A stretch of DNA of 64,000 bases from [Flexibacter] sp. ATCC 35208. Lineage in GTDB: Bacteria > Bacteroidota > Bacteroidia > Chitinophagales > Chitinophagaceae. Location of the stretch: NCBI RefSeq assembly GCF_001975825.1, contig NZ_MTKN01000026.1, positions 43,873 through 107,872 of the forward strand, in the 5' to 3' direction. The notes beneath the pieces were generated by a model that made no database searches, was not told the origin of the DNA, and saw only the letters and a program-made list of their open reading frames with translations. How positions within the stretch are numbered: position 1 is the stretch's first letter; each line of letters opens with the position of its first letter. The translations under genes were made by a program, and so were the position numbers. This document shows, piece after piece, positions 8,548 through 17,523 of this stretch.

Positions 8548-8921
8548 AGTAGTGTATCATTTTGAATTTAGTCAAGCCGGCAGCAGGCAACTGCACGGGA
8601 GATTCGGGTGATTTTTTTAAAGAAAACTGCAACTGACACACTATCAATATTAGTAAGATTTATATTTTAATTTTAGGTTTTGAAGCGCCCTGAAGTTTAT
8701 ACTTCGGGGCTATTTTTTTGATAAGCTCTTTATATGAATTTTATATTAAATCCGAACAAACCCCTCCCCTCATTAGTTATTTATAAATGGCATTATATAG
8801 ATTTAAACTATTAAAATATAGAATATATTAATCTTGTTTATATCCTTAAAGTCCTACTTTTACCATCCTGCTTGTAAAAACAACACCGTAAGCTTTCATT
8901 TAATACCATAAAATAAAAACA
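8548..8921. other. Intergenic region before katG
   Basis: These 374 bases hold a terminator hairpin (8687-8719) and otherwise AT-rich sequence. No open frame worth calling is present. The katG promoter should lie in 8800-8900, where TACTTTTA near 8857 resembles a -7 element, but no clear OxyR-type or PerR-type operator could be recognised. Confidence 0.5.
8687..8719 (+). terminator. Rho-independent terminator between the VWA gene and katG
   Basis: GCCCTGAAG (8687-8695) pairs with CTTCGGGGC (8702-8710, one G-U), the loop is six bases, and TATTTTTTT follows. It ends plus-strand transcription about 140 bases after the VWA gene and isolates katG. Confidence 0.8.
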
Positions 8922-11180
8922 ATGGGAAAAGAATCAAACGACATCAGTAAATGCCCATTCCACAATGGCAGTATGAAAAACCCAGTCGCTGGTGGTGGCA
9001 CCAGGAATCGTGACTGGTGGCCTGACCAACTTAAACTCAACATCCTTCGTCAACAATCACCTTTATCCAACCCTCTCGGCGACGAATTCAACTATGCCGA
9101 AGCCTTCAAAAGCCTGGATCTCGAAGCCGTTAAGCAAGACCTCCATGCACTCATGACCGACTCTCAGGACTGGTGGCCTGCTGACTTCGGCCATTACGGT
9201 CCCCTCTTTATCCGCATGGCATGGCACAGCGCAGGTACCTACCGCGTTACCGATGGTCGTGGCGGCGCCGGTTCCGGCCAACAACGTTTCGCGCCACTCA
9301 ACAGCTGGCCTGACAACGTTAGCCTGGACAAAGCCCGCAGACTACTCTGGCCTATCAAACAAAAATATGGCAACAAGATCTCCTGGGCTGATCTCATGAT
9401 CTTAACCGGCAATATTGCCCTCGAATCTATGGGCTTCAAAACCTTTGGCTTCGCAGGTGGACGTGTCGATAAATGGGAACCGGACGAAGATGTATATTGG
9501 GGTTCTGAAACCACCTGGCTGGGTGGCGATGTGCGTTACGCACACGGCTCTGAAGGTGTAGTTGAAAACCGCGGCGTACTGGTATCAGATGATAATGCAG
9601 ATGGCGATATTCACTCCCGTTACCTCGACAAACCACTCGCTGCTGTACAGATGGGTTTGATCTATGTAAACCCTGAAGGTCCTGATGGTAATCCTGACCC
9701 CATTGCAGCTGCCAAAGATATCCGTGATACCTTTGGTCGTATGGCTATGAATGATGAAGAAACTGTTGCCCTCATCGCAGGCGGTCACAGCTTCGGTAAA
9801 ACCCACGGCGCAGCTACTGCTGATCATGTAGGCAAAGAACCGGAAGCCGCAGGCATAGAAGCACAGGGTCTGGGATGGAGTAATAGCTATGGCTCCGGCA
9901 AAGGCGCCGATACTATTACCAGTGGCCTGGAAGTAATATGGACAAAAACACCTACCCAGTGGAGCAACAACTTCTTTGAGAACCTCTTCGGTTTTGAATG
10001 GGAACTCACCAAGAGCCCTGCCGGCGCTCACCAATGGGTAGCAAAAGATGCTGATAATATTATACCGGATGCATATGACAGTGGCAAAAAACACCGTCCT
10101 ACTATGCTGACTACGGACCTCGCTTTACGGTTCGATCCGGCATATGAAAAGATATCAAGGAACTTCTTTGAAAACCCGGATGCATTTGCAGACGCGTTTG
10201 CAAGAGCATGGTTCAAACTCACACACCGTGATATGGGGCCAAAGGTATTATACCTTGGCGCCGACGCTCCACAGGAAGAACTGCTCTGGCAGGATCCGAT
10301 TCCAGCTATTGATCATGAACTGGTGAATGATGGCGATATAGCTGCACTGAAAGAGAAAATACTGGCTTCCGGCCTGAGCATCTCTGAACTGGCGTCTACC
10401 GCATGGGCTTCTGCTTCTACCTTCCGTGGCTCTGATAAACGCGGTGGTGCAAATGGTGCACGTATCCGCCTGGCGCCACAGAAATACTGGAAAGTGAATA
10501 ACCCCGCACAGTTACAAAAGGTGTTGGATAAACTAACAGCAATACAGAACGAGTTTGCTAAAAAAGTATCCATCGCTGACCTGATTGTACTGGCAGGTGG
10601 TGTAGCAATTGAAAAAGCCGCGAAAGATGCAGGACAGGATATTACTGTTCCATTTACACCCGGCCGTATGGATGCTACACAGGAACAAACGGATGTGGAA
10701 TCTGTAGGTTTCCTGGAACCACAGGCTGATGGTTTCCGTAACTATCGTAAATTCAAATCATCTGTATCTACTGAGTCATTGTTGATTGATAAAGCTCACC
10801 TGCTTACACTCACAGCGCCTGAACTGACAGCATTGATCGGTGGTCTGCGTGTATTGAATATAAACTACGACGGATCAGCTGATGGCGTGTTGACAACTAC
10901 GCCGGGCAAACTGACAAATGACTTCTTTGTGAATTTGCTGGATATGAATACCGCCTGGAAAGCAGTGACTACTGAGCAGGAATTGTTTGAAGGAACAGAT
11001 CGCGCCACTGGCAATGTTAAATGGACGGCAACACGTGCGGACCTGGTATTTGGATCTAATGCAGAATTGAGAGCGATTGCGGAAGTGTATGGTAGTTCAG
11101 ATGGAAAGGAACGATTCATTCACGACTTTGTGAAAGCGTGGACGAAGGTGATGAACCTCGATAGGTTTGATGTGAAATAG
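8922..11180 (+). CDS. katG: Catalase-peroxidase KatG
   Basis: A 752-residue bifunctional haem enzyme that removes hydrogen peroxide by catalase and peroxidase activity. The N-terminal domain has the distal Arg98, Trp101 and His102 in IRMAWHSAGTYR, the proximal His289 in GGHSFGKTHG, and the Tyr248 (GLIYVNPEGP) and Met274 (RMAMNDEE) that form the Met-Tyr-Trp adduct with Trp101, which is specific to KatG. The C-terminal half is the usual inactive duplicate. Compared with Mycobacterium KatG the loop before the adduct Tyr is about 25 residues longer. The gene is isolated by a terminator on each side. Its 3' end lies in a minisatellite (11161-11344) that includes the last codons and the stop. Confidence 0.97.
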   Translation: MGKESNDISKCPFHNGSMKNPVAGGGTRNRDWWPDQLKLNILRQQSPLSNPLGDEFNYAEAFKSLDLEAVKQDLHALMTDSQDWWPADFGHYGPLFIRMAWHSAGTYRVTDGRGGAGSGQQRFAPLNSWPDNVSLDKARRLLWPIKQKYGNKISWADLMILTGNIALESMGFKTFGFAGGRVDKWEPDEDVYWGSETTWLGGDVRYAHGSEGVVENRGVLVSDDNADGDIHSRYLDKPLAAVQMGLIYVNPEGPDGNPDPIAAAKDIRDTFGRMAMNDEETVALIAGGHSFGKTHGAATADHVGKEPEAAGIEAQGLGWSNSYGSGKGADTITSGLEVIWTKTPTQWSNNFFENLFGFEWELTKSPAGAHQWVAKDADNIIPDAYDSGKKHRPTMLTTDLALRFDPAYEKISRNFFENPDAFADAFARAWFKLTHRDMGPKVLYLGADAPQEELLWQDPIPAIDHELVNDGDIAALKEKILASGLSISELASTAWASASTFRGSDKRGGANGARIRLAPQKYWKVNNPAQLQKVLDKLTAIQNEFAKKVSIADLIVLAGGVAIEKAAKDAGQDITVPFTPGRMDATQEQTDVESVGFLEPQADGFRNYRKFKSSVSTESLLIDKAHLLTLTAPELTALIGGLRVLNINYDGSADGVLTTTPGKLTNDFFVNLLDMNTAWKAVTTEQELFEGTDRATGNVKWTATRADLVFGSNAELRAIAEVYGSSDGKERFIHDFVKAWTKVMNLDRFDVK

Positions 11181-11344
11181 GTTTGATGTGAAATAGGTTT
11201 AATCTAAATAGGTTTAATCTAAATAGGTTTAATCTAAATAGGTTTGATGTAAATAAGTTTGATGTAAATAAGTTTGATCCAAATAAGTTTGATCCAAATA
11301 AGTTTGATCTAAATACATTAGATTTAAAATAGGTTCGATTTAAA
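11161..11344. repeat. 12-copy 15/16-bp minisatellite starting in the katG stop region
   Basis: Twelve units of ATAGGTTTGATGTGAA and derivatives: two of 16 bases (11161-11192), eight of 15 (11193-11312) and two of 16 (11313-11344). Unit 1 is katG coding sequence (codons for RFDVK); the katG TAG at 11178-11180 lies in unit 2. Later units drift stepwise (ATAGGTTTAATCTAA, ATAAGTTTGATCCAA, ATACATTAGATTTAAA), so the array looks locally amplified from the gene end. Copies follow each other without spacers, so it is not a CRISPR array. Confidence 0.85.
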
Positions 11345-11355
11345 ATAAAATTAAA

Positions 11356-11391
11356 AGCCTCCGGGGGAATAAAATCCCGGAGGCTTTTTTT
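11356..11391 (+). terminator. Strong rho-independent terminator after katG
   Basis: AGCCTCCGGG (11356-11365) pairs perfectly with CCCGGAGGCT (11376-11385); the loop is ten bases and TTTTTT follows. Flanking AAAA/TTTT lengthens the stem and makes it usable in both directions. Confidence 0.9.
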
Positions 11392-11395
11392 ATGA

Positions 11396-11527
11396 AAATT
11401 GATCTCATCTCTGTTGGTGCATTCCTATACCTATCACCTGACGGAGTATAGTCAGACATTGTATGATGTAGTAATGGCACTGGGCAAGAGGGGGAAACTA
11501 CATGCCCAGACCATCAGAACAAAATAA
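11396..11527 (+). pseudogene. C-terminal remnant of an HxlR-type regulator
   Basis: A short frame without its own start ends at TAA 11525-11527. From 11426 it reads YTYHLTEYSQTLYDVVMALG, then KRGKLHAQTIRTK. This matches the end of HxlR-family winged-helix regulators, where a Y-x-LTE-x-G-x-x-L beta-wing is followed by a helix and W/R-GxxH. The recognition helix and everything before it are missing, so this is a dead fragment. It lies between the katG terminator and the convergent GH43 gene. The identification rests on about 33 residues only. Confidence 0.5.
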
Positions 11528-11545
11528 TAATTTAACAAATAACAT

Positions 11546-14050
11546 TTACTCCTCCATCCTACAATTCAACAACCCCGTTCCAGTATCAGTAGAAATCAGG
11601 AAATTATCAAACGTCATATTCGCCGCATGTACCCGCATCCCTGCCTTGCCACTGATGAACGGGTTCGTATCCGTATATTCTATCACCGGCGTCAACATAT
11701 CATTCAGGTAGATCTTTATCACATCCCCACTTATCACTGCCCTCAGCTTATAAGACTGCCCCGCCGTCAAAGCCTGACTCTTGTAAGCCAACGTCGTCCA
11801 GTTATAGTTTTCCTTCCCAAACACGATCCCCCCGGCCTCTATACCTGCATAATACCCCTGCTGGTAATCAGAACTGATATCCGTAGAATTCCCAAACTGC
11901 TCTGCCGCCGGATTACGGGAACGGAATATCAAACCACCATTACCACCTGAAGGACAGGTGACATCCGCCTCCACCGTATAATCCGTCCAACCTACATTGC
12001 CCATCGTCCTTTTCCCATAGCCATTAATACCCGCCTTCCCGGCAGATACTGCCCATGGACCATTGTCATAGTTCCATGATGCATTAAAACTACCCGCATC
12101 AAAATTGTCAGCGCCACTGGGGGTAATGGTACTACCTGATTCAAATTTTAAAAACGCAAAATCAAACTCCCCTTCTACCGTTTCCAAACGAATCGTATGA
12201 TTACCGGCAGTTAGATTCAGGTTCCGGAGCACAGCCGTACGCCAGGTTGTCCAGGCACCCGTAGCCGGAATGGCAATGATCCCGGATACATCCGCACCAT
12301 CACAATACACCCGTAGTTTGCAGGCGGTGTAAGTCGTTGCATATCGCAACCCCAAATGATATGGCCCCGTTTCCTGCACATTCACATTGTACTGATACCA
12401 TTCACCTGTCTGGTTCCAGCCAATATTCTCACCACCTTCCTCACTATCACGAATATCTACATTGTCTGTCCGGTATTTACCTCCTGTATTACCACCAGAC
12501 AAATCATGATAACCAACTCCTTCCCCACCCTCATTGTAATGCACGGCAGGAATAGTACCCGGTACAGGTTTATAAAAACTAAATACGCCACTGCCATTTA
12601 CCTTGTTGCTAAAAGCTGTGTACCCAAAATCAGCGTGATCGCTATAGGTCGTTACCCCTATCTTACCACCAGCCGTGATATTGGCTGTACGGGTAGATTT
12701 CAGCATGCCATCTACATATATCCGGAAGGTAGTCCCCTCTTTTTCTACCCTGATCACATGCCATTTCTGGTAGTCATAACCGGGAGGCAGGGCAATGGCA
12801 TTGACACCAATTGAAGTACCGTTTACCTTGATATCGGTTTCTAATGTGTTATCATAACTACTTAACAACGCCGTACCATACGTATTTTCATCAATGTAAG
12901 AAAACACAGCGCCAAAGCGGGCAGCATTCGTACCCCTCTCCATTTCTTTCATATTGAATTCGGCTGTGTAATTTGCGGCACTGGTAGCTGTGGTAATTTG
13001 TTTGTACCAGGTAGTGGTCGTTTTTGTATCCTGCCACATCAGTTCCTGGTTGTAAATACCCCAGGTCCCGCCATTCACATTCGTCCAGGTACTACCAATA
13101 GCTGTCCGGTCAAAACGATCGTAGAAAACAGGCAAAGCAGGAGAAGGTTGTGTCCAGTTAGTCGGACCATATACCTGTATCCGGTCACCATTAAAACCCA
13201 TCGGGTCAATGTTCAGTTTTCGGTTAGGCCCTACGATACTACTTTGACCAAGCAGGTTATGATAAGTGATGAACCAGGTATCGAGGTCAGGACCAATAAA
13301 AGAACTACTATGCCCCAGGCCAAAGAAAGTCCCTTCCGTATTGAGCAGAATAGGATTGTTGGCACCAGCGGTGTAACTACCCAATGGCGCCGTGGAGGTA
13401 GCATAGTTCACCCGGTAACCTTTACTGAATACGTGATTACCTGTATAGGTCAGGTAATATACCCCATTACGTTTAAAGAGCGTGGAGCCTTCTGTCCAGC
13501 CATTGAGGTTAGCACCACTCAAAGTAGTGGCAGATCCGATCACTAAGGGACTACTCATTGCTGATCCCTGTATACCACTGCCACTGGCATTCGTGAAGTA
13601 CATAGACGCATTGTCATCGATGAAAACGGAGCCATCGATAGAATGCCCCAGGTTGCCCGTCTGCAAAGAGAAAGGCCCTGTTGGACTATCGGCGGACAAT
13701 ACATAATGTCCGTTACCTGCCGGTGAGGTGTACATGTAAAAAGTGCCGTTCCAGTAAATGACTTCGGGGGCATAAGCGCCTTTGGAAGTCGTTACGGATG
13801 CAGGCACAGCCAGACCTTCGTAGGTCCAGGTCACCAGGTCCCAGCTGCTCCAGCACTTTACACCATTCTGATCATCGCGGGTACTACAGTACAGGTAAAA
13901 CTTACCTCTGAATTTAAAAATGTAAGGATCTCCGATACCATATTCTCCCCATTCGTCAGAAAGGGTGCGTGGATTAGTAATCTGGCAAAATGTTTGAAGG
14001 GAACAGCACAGAAAAAAAATCAATAACGGGATTTTGAGGGAATTCATCAT
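11546..14050 (-). CDS. Secreted glycoside hydrolase family 43 enzyme with CBM6-like and two LamG/DUF1080-like modules
   Basis: An 834-residue secreted polysaccharide-degrading enzyme. After the signal peptide (to ~residue 22, SLQTFCQ) comes a five-bladed GH43 domain (about 25-320). Candidate catalytic residues are the Asp of GIGDPYIFKF near 40 (base), the Asp of SIDGSVF near 138, and the Glu of WTEGSTLF near 187 (acid). A concanavalin-like module follows (YDRFDRT onward, about 330-500), then a CBM6-like module (VHYNEGGEGVGYHD, about 505-640) and a second LamG/DUF1080-like module at the C-terminus. Substrates are probably arabinan, xylan or another plant hemicellulose. It is not in a SusC/SusD locus and is transcribed alone. 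Confidence 0.88.
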   Translation of the reverse strand: MMNSLKIPLLIFFLCCSLQTFCQITNPRTLSDEWGEYGIGDPYIFKFRGKFYLYCSTRDDQNGVKCWSSWDLVTWTYEGLAVPASVTTSKGAYAPEVIYWNGTFYMYTSPAGNGHYVLSADSPTGPFSLQTGNLGHSIDGSVFIDDNASMYFTNASGSGIQGSAMSSPLVIGSATTLSGANLNGWTEGSTLFKRNGVYYLTYTGNHVFSKGYRVNYATSTAPLGSYTAGANNPILLNTEGTFFGLGHSSSFIGPDLDTWFITYHNLLGQSSIVGPNRKLNIDPMGFNGDRIQVYGPTNWTQPSPALPVFYDRFDRTAIGSTWTNVNGGTWGIYNQELMWQDTKTTTTWYKQITTATSAANYTAEFNMKEMERGTNAARFGAVFSYIDENTYGTALLSSYDNTLETDIKVNGTSIGVNAIALPPGYDYQKWHVIRVEKEGTTFRIYVDGMLKSTRTANITAGGKIGVTTYSDHADFGYTAFSNKVNGSGVFSFYKPVPGTIPAVHYNEGGEGVGYHDLSGGNTGGKYRTDNVDIRDSEEGGENIGWNQTGEWYQYNVNVQETGPYHLGLRYATTYTACKLRVYCDGADVSGIIAIPATGAWTTWRTAVLRNLNLTAGNHTIRLETVEGEFDFAFLKFESGSTITPSGADNFDAGSFNASWNYDNGPWAVSAGKAGINGYGKRTMGNVGWTDYTVEADVTCPSGGNGGLIFRSRNPAAEQFGNSTDISSDYQQGYYAGIEAGGIVFGKENYNWTTLAYKSQALTAGQSYKLRAVISGDVIKIYLNDMLTPVIEYTDTNPFISGKAGMRVHAANMTFDNFLISTDTGTGLLNCRMEE

Positions 14051-14121
14051 AAAATATAGGATTTGTACTATAAGATATGGAATTTCAACAATTCTACGTC
14101 TTATTACTTAAACATATACTC

Positions 14122-14238
14122 ATGAGAAAAACCTTGCTTATCAGTATTTTCTTTGAAGGCAGTAATGAAAAAGGACAACTGGATTTTATCAGAACGGATG
14201 AGGGCTATCAGCTGATCGGCGTGGGGTTTGCGAGATAA
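14122..14238 (+). CDS. Small open frame, 38 codons, unknown
   Basis: ATG at 14122 begins MRKTLLISIFFEGSNEKGQL, and the frame ends in YQLIGVGFAR before TAA at 14236. It lies between the divergent GH43 gene and the next plus-strand gene. The composition looks protein-like and the second half resembles the last two beta-strands of a small domain, so it may be the tail of a deleted gene. I do not recognise it and cannot show that it is expressed. Confidence 0.25.
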   Translation: MRKTLLISIFFEGSNEKGQLDFIRTDEGYQLIGVGFAR

Positions 14239-14293
14239 TTATTTTGATTATTTTTCAGTTACCTTTACCCCTGCAAATTATTGAAATAGAAGA

Positions 14294-14890
14294 ATGAAAA
14301 CAGAATTTTCGGAAGTCTTGCAGGAGAACCTGCTATTCTGGAACATGTGGAATATCGCGTATGCATATGACCTGCTGGCCAAAAACCACGAAGGGTACGA
14401 AGCCCATTTTGAGCAGCTCCGTGAAATGTGGGATTTCTGCTGGAAGGCAATAGCAGCAAAGCACATCAACCCCGATGAGTTTGAGCAGGTCTTCGGAAAG
14501 ACCTACCCGGCTGAGTTTGATGATGAGGGCGCATTTCTCAATCCAGGAGATATTCTTCATCAAACTTATGATGATCTAAGAGATACCATATTGAGTGAGT
14601 TTTGTATCACGCTGCTGGTTGGCGCATTTAGTACTATCTATGATGGCATCACTTCAGGCAGAAGATATGGTACACGAGCAGGGGAATTGCCGATTGAAGT
14701 ACTCTATGGAATAGCAGCCTCCAATGGATTAGAAAATGAATTCCGATCTCTCCCAATTGTACAGGATGAATTAGCAGCACAGGCAAAACTACTGCAGGAT
14801 CTAAGTCTGCCGAATCAGTATACCATACAGGACAGACATCTATACAGGAATCTGGAACTCATGCAATCTATGCAGTTTATCGAACAATAA
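14294..14890 (+). CDS. Hypothetical protein, mostly helical, 198 residues
   Basis: The frame begins MKTEFSEVLQENLLFWNMWN and is rich in aromatic and acidic residues, with no signal peptide or membrane segment. Helical stretches are likely at residues 10-55, 85-115 and 155-195. Length and helix layout remind me of DUF416-type proteins (E. coli YjaG), but no diagnostic motif is shared, so I give no function. The gene stands alone, with 60 bases to the convergent cupin gene. Codon use looks like that of its neighbours. It could be an immunity-type protein or a simple housekeeping unknown; nothing nearby decides. Confidence 0.55.
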   Translation: MKTEFSEVLQENLLFWNMWNIAYAYDLLAKNHEGYEAHFEQLREMWDFCWKAIAAKHINPDEFEQVFGKTYPAEFDDEGAFLNPGDILHQTYDDLRDTILSEFCITLLVGAFSTIYDGITSGRRYGTRAGELPIEVLYGIAASNGLENEFRSLPIVQDELAAQAKLLQDLSLPNQYTIQDRHLYRNLELMQSMQFIEQ

Positions 14891-14951
14891 GAACTTCAAA
14901 CCTTCCCCGCTCTCCACAGCTTATAAAGGTTCCACCTCATCCGGCAAAGTT

Positions 14952-15362
14952 TTATTTCTTAACCGCCAGCGGTTGTCCATCCCCGCCCAGGTACACAACA
15001 AACAGCACTACATCAGTCATCCCTTTGTTTGTTCCTTTGTGGTAGGTATCGTAAGATTCTACAAAGCTGGTACCTTCCTTAAATTCAGCAGGCTGATGCC
15101 CTTCTATTTCGACAGTCAAAGTACCTTGCAGCACATAAGAGAATACAGGGATCAGGTGCTTATGCCAACCAGTGGTTTCACCCGGCGGAAAGGTAATTTT
15201 GGCCATTGTCACCTTTGCATCTTTAAATTGTGGGTACACGATCTTCTGGCCGATAGAGTTGACGGTGGTGTCTACTAACTTTTCAATTTTCAGTTTTCCG
15301 GCGTACTGTTGTGCATGTACGGTAGTACTAATGAAAATTAATAATGTCAGAATGGTTCTCAT
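14952..15362 (-). CDS. Secreted single-domain cupin protein
   Basis: I place the start at the ATG at 15362 (MRTILTLLIFISTTVHAQQ), because it begins a clean signal peptide; the frame is open back to 15434 but that extension is not signal-like. The mature protein has about 115 residues with the two cupin motifs: PPGETTGWHKHLIPVFSYVL (motif 1, with two His and a preceding Glu as metal ligands) and a second motif around SYDTYHKGTNKG. It should fold as a small beta-barrel in the periplasm. Function is unknown; such proteins can be dioxygenases, isomerases or binding proteins. It is divergent from the AraC fragment at 15468. Confidence 0.75.
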   Translation of the reverse strand: MRTILTLLIFISTTVHAQQYAGKLKIEKLVDTTVNSIGQKIVYPQFKDAKVTMAKITFPPGETTGWHKHLIPVFSYVLQGTLTVEIEGHQPAEFKEGTSFVESYDTYHKGTNKGMTDVVLFVVYLGGDGQPLAVKK

Positions 15363-15467
15363 TGTTTTTTGAAATTTGATGCAATGTAATAAATTTACAA
15401 AGGAGGTAGGAGAATAATGAGTACTACCTCTCAACGATTCAAATTATAGCGCTAAAATAAAAAGTTC

Positions 15468-15935
15468 ATGCCGAAGCATAATAAACCAATTCCTGTCATT
15501 GGCTTACCTCCCGATATAGGCATCATGCTTTTTAAGACCACGGCCTCATCCCTACGCGGTCTCGAAGATGTACAACAATCTCACCGGGACAGCTGGCATT
15601 TATTAACGCTGCAACTGAAGGGGGCCACTACCATGGAAGTGGATTTTCAAAAGGTCGTTATAAAGCCATCCTCCGTATTCTACATGCATCCAAACCAGGT
15701 GCATCGTGTTATCTCCTTTAAAGACGCTGTTTTTTATAGCCTGATCATCGACAATAAAAGCCTAAAACCTGAATACTTAAAATTACTGGAAGATCTCACA
15801 CCGGTGCAACCACTTCCGTTAAACAAAGAGACCTTTACGATCCTTTCTGAAATAGCCGCTGTCTGCATCAAATTGTATGAAAGAAAAGATGTAAAATTAT
15901 ACGCATCATTATTAAAAGACAGTTGCCATACGTAA
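15468..15935 (+). pseudogene. AraC-type regulator, N-terminal sensor half only
   Basis: 155 residues match the cupin-like ligand-binding half of an AraC-family regulator: HLLTLQLKGATTMEVDFQKV, then YMHPNQVHRVISF, and a linker helix. The two C-terminal helix-turn-helix motifs are missing. The frame stops at TAA 15933-15935, and the same frame then runs directly into the middle of a flavin monooxygenase (DALHPNTVVWDSQF from 15936). The stop therefore sits at the junction of two broken genes. The full-length family is about 280-300 residues. The piece cannot bind DNA by itself. The upstream cupin gene is divergent, so the shared intergenic region may once have held its operator. Confidence 0.75.
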
Positions 15936-16724
15936 GATGCCCTACACCCCAATACAGTTGTATGGGATAGCCAGTTTGTGTCCATGACGCAGGACGGTGA
16001 AGGTTGGATACTGACTTTCAATAATGGTACAACAGCCAAAGCAGATATTGTAATTGGCTCAGATGGCGCCCGCTCAAAGATCCGTCCTTATGTTTCAGAT
16101 ACCCAAACCCTGTATTGTGGTGTTACCTTTATACAAGGAGAAATTGACAATCCAGCGGCAACCTGTCCGGAAATATATGAACTGGTGGCCAATGGAAACC
16201 TGGTTGTATTGGGTGATGAAAAATCTATTACCGTACAACCGCGTGGAGATGGGGGATTGACCTTCTACGCTGCTGCAAAGTATCCGGAAGACTGGACAAT
16301 AGATGCTTCCGACAAGGACGAAATATATTCCTTCCTGCTCGAATTCTATGAAGGATGGAATGAGCTCTTTTTTACCTTATTTAAAGCTTGTGATAAATTT
16401 ACCGTCCGGCAGTTAAACTATTTTCCACTGGATCAAACCTGGGAACCGCATTCCAATATCACTATCATTGGTGATGCAGCACACCTGATGCCACCATCTG
16501 GAGAGGGCGTGAATACAGCTATGCTGGATGCGTTGGATTTAAGCGAGCATCTTACAAACGGAAATTACAACGACATACAAACTGCTATTGAGGCATTTGA
16601 AAATAAAATGCGTGCACGTAGTACAGTGCTGGCGCAAGAGGCATTGGAAAGCAATGAGGTGATGTATGGTGAAAATGCATTAGCAGCATTGGTAGGCATG
16701 CTAAATAAAAGGGAGTCTCTTTAA
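15936..16724 (+). pseudogene. FAD-dependent monooxygenase (TetX-like), N-terminal third missing
   Basis: The readable frame begins at 15936 just after the stop of the AraC fragment, in the same frame; GTG at 15978 and ATG at 15984 are only incidental starts. Visible are the second FAD motif ADIVIGSDGARSKIRPYV and the GD motif IIGDAAHLMPPSGEGVNTAM, typical of group A hydroxylases such as TetX and PHBH. The N-terminal GxGxxG that binds the ADP part of FAD is absent (about 100-110 residues lost), so the enzyme should be inactive. The remaining 250 residues are clean, without frameshifts. One deletion that removed the AraC C-terminus and the monooxygenase N-terminus explains both fragments. Confidence 0.8.
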
Positions 16725-16737
16725 AAAGTGAACCTTC

Positions 16738-17211
16738 TTATTTACCTGCAATCAGGTCAGCTAATATCTTCCTTATTTCCGGTGCAGAATAATCGAAACC
16801 ACCGTCAGTGCGCCAGACAATCTCTCCATTTTTATTAAGGATGTCAGTAGCGGGAATTGTATGGTAGTAATACTCCCGTGGTACAGCAGTGGGCGCCGAA
16901 TAAACAGGTAATGTGTAATTCTTCTTTTCCATGTAGGCATTTGACTTTGGGAAATCGCCGTCAATATCTACTGTTAGAAATACCACGTCTTTAAAGGATT
17001 CTTTTAATGCCTGGATGGTAGGCATTTCCTTTACACAGGGCTGGCACCAGGTAGCCCAGAAGTTGATAAATACCACCTTTCCTTTCAGAGAACTGATCGT
17101 AATGGATTTGCCATTGGCGTCTACGAGCGCCAATTCAGGTGCACTGCTTTGCGCATAGGTTGTAAAAGCAAAGCAAGTGATTATAATAAAGGTTTGAATA
17201 ATTTTCTGCAT
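16738..17211 (-). CDS. Periplasmic TlpA-like thioredoxin-fold protein
   Basis: A 157-residue protein with a signal peptide (to about residue 20, FTTYAQ) and one thioredoxin-like domain. The redox motif is WCQPC in INFWATWCQPCVKEMP near residue 55; a cis-Pro region follows at HTIPATDILNKNGEIV. It should reduce or oxidise disulfides in the periplasm, for example in cytochrome c maturation or for a partner enzyme. It is convergent with the monooxygenase remnant, with 13 bases between their ends, and is transcribed alone. The family (TlpA/ResA/AhpC-TSA) is clear; the client protein is not known. Confidence 0.85.
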   Translation of the reverse strand: MQKIIQTFIIITCFAFTTYAQSSAPELALVDANGKSITISSLKGKVVFINFWATWCQPCVKEMPTIQALKESFKDVVFLTVDIDGDFPKSNAYMEKKNYTLPVYSAPTAVPREYYYHTIPATDILNKNGEIVWRTDGGFDYSAPEIRKILADLIAGK

Positions 17212-17257
17212 AGAGTCACGAAGTTATGTATTATTTGATTTAGTTAGATTTTGTGAC

Positions 17258-17523
17258 ATGAATCGGCCATTTCCCATTGAAAGCATTGAAAATCAGTTCC
17301 TGTATCGTTTTCCGCAGGATTTTGCCAATCAACTGAGTATACCTGTGAACCGCTTAGTCACCCCTTCCAAAAGATCTCCGGTACCTCTACCACCGCTTAC
17401 CGTTGAAATCGCCATTCGGCCGGTTCTTTTGCGCGGGTGGTAGCCTTTGCTATTAACCAGCCGGAAGATGTGGAATATCAACGAGGTATTGTTTTGTCCC
17501 ACCAAACAACCAAACAATTGTGA
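17258..17523 (+). pseudogene. Remnant of an AraC helix-turn-helix joined to the tail of an SDR oxidoreductase
   Basis: From 17258 the frame reads FPQDFANQLSIPVNRLV, like the first recognition helix of AraC regulators (compare FADQLxVHVNHLNRALK). One frame over, from 17365, comes FQKISGTSTTAYR and a TGA, as in the ITGKTTTxxI that normally follows. In the same second frame, 17407-17523 reads SAGSFARVVAFAINQPEDVE and ends near TTKQL, much like the last residues of short-chain dehydrogenases (AxAIxYAIxQPxDVxINEIxIRPTxQ). A frameshift, two stops and the change of family show that this is decayed DNA. The assignments rest on short stretches. Confidence 0.45.

Noticed and set aside
9585..10094. 169-codon minus-strand open frame inside katG
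   Set aside because: It is the mirror of a strongly conserved katG segment; no signal or domain is present, and codon bias of katG explains the lack of stops.
11161..11344. CRISPR array
   Set aside because: Units follow each other without spacers, are only 15-16 bases long, and no cas gene is nearby; it is a tandem minisatellite.
12356..13546. Long plus-strand frames opposite the GH43 gene
   Set aside because: They are antisense shadows of the GH43 and CBM coding sequence, with low-complexity His/Pro/Thr composition.
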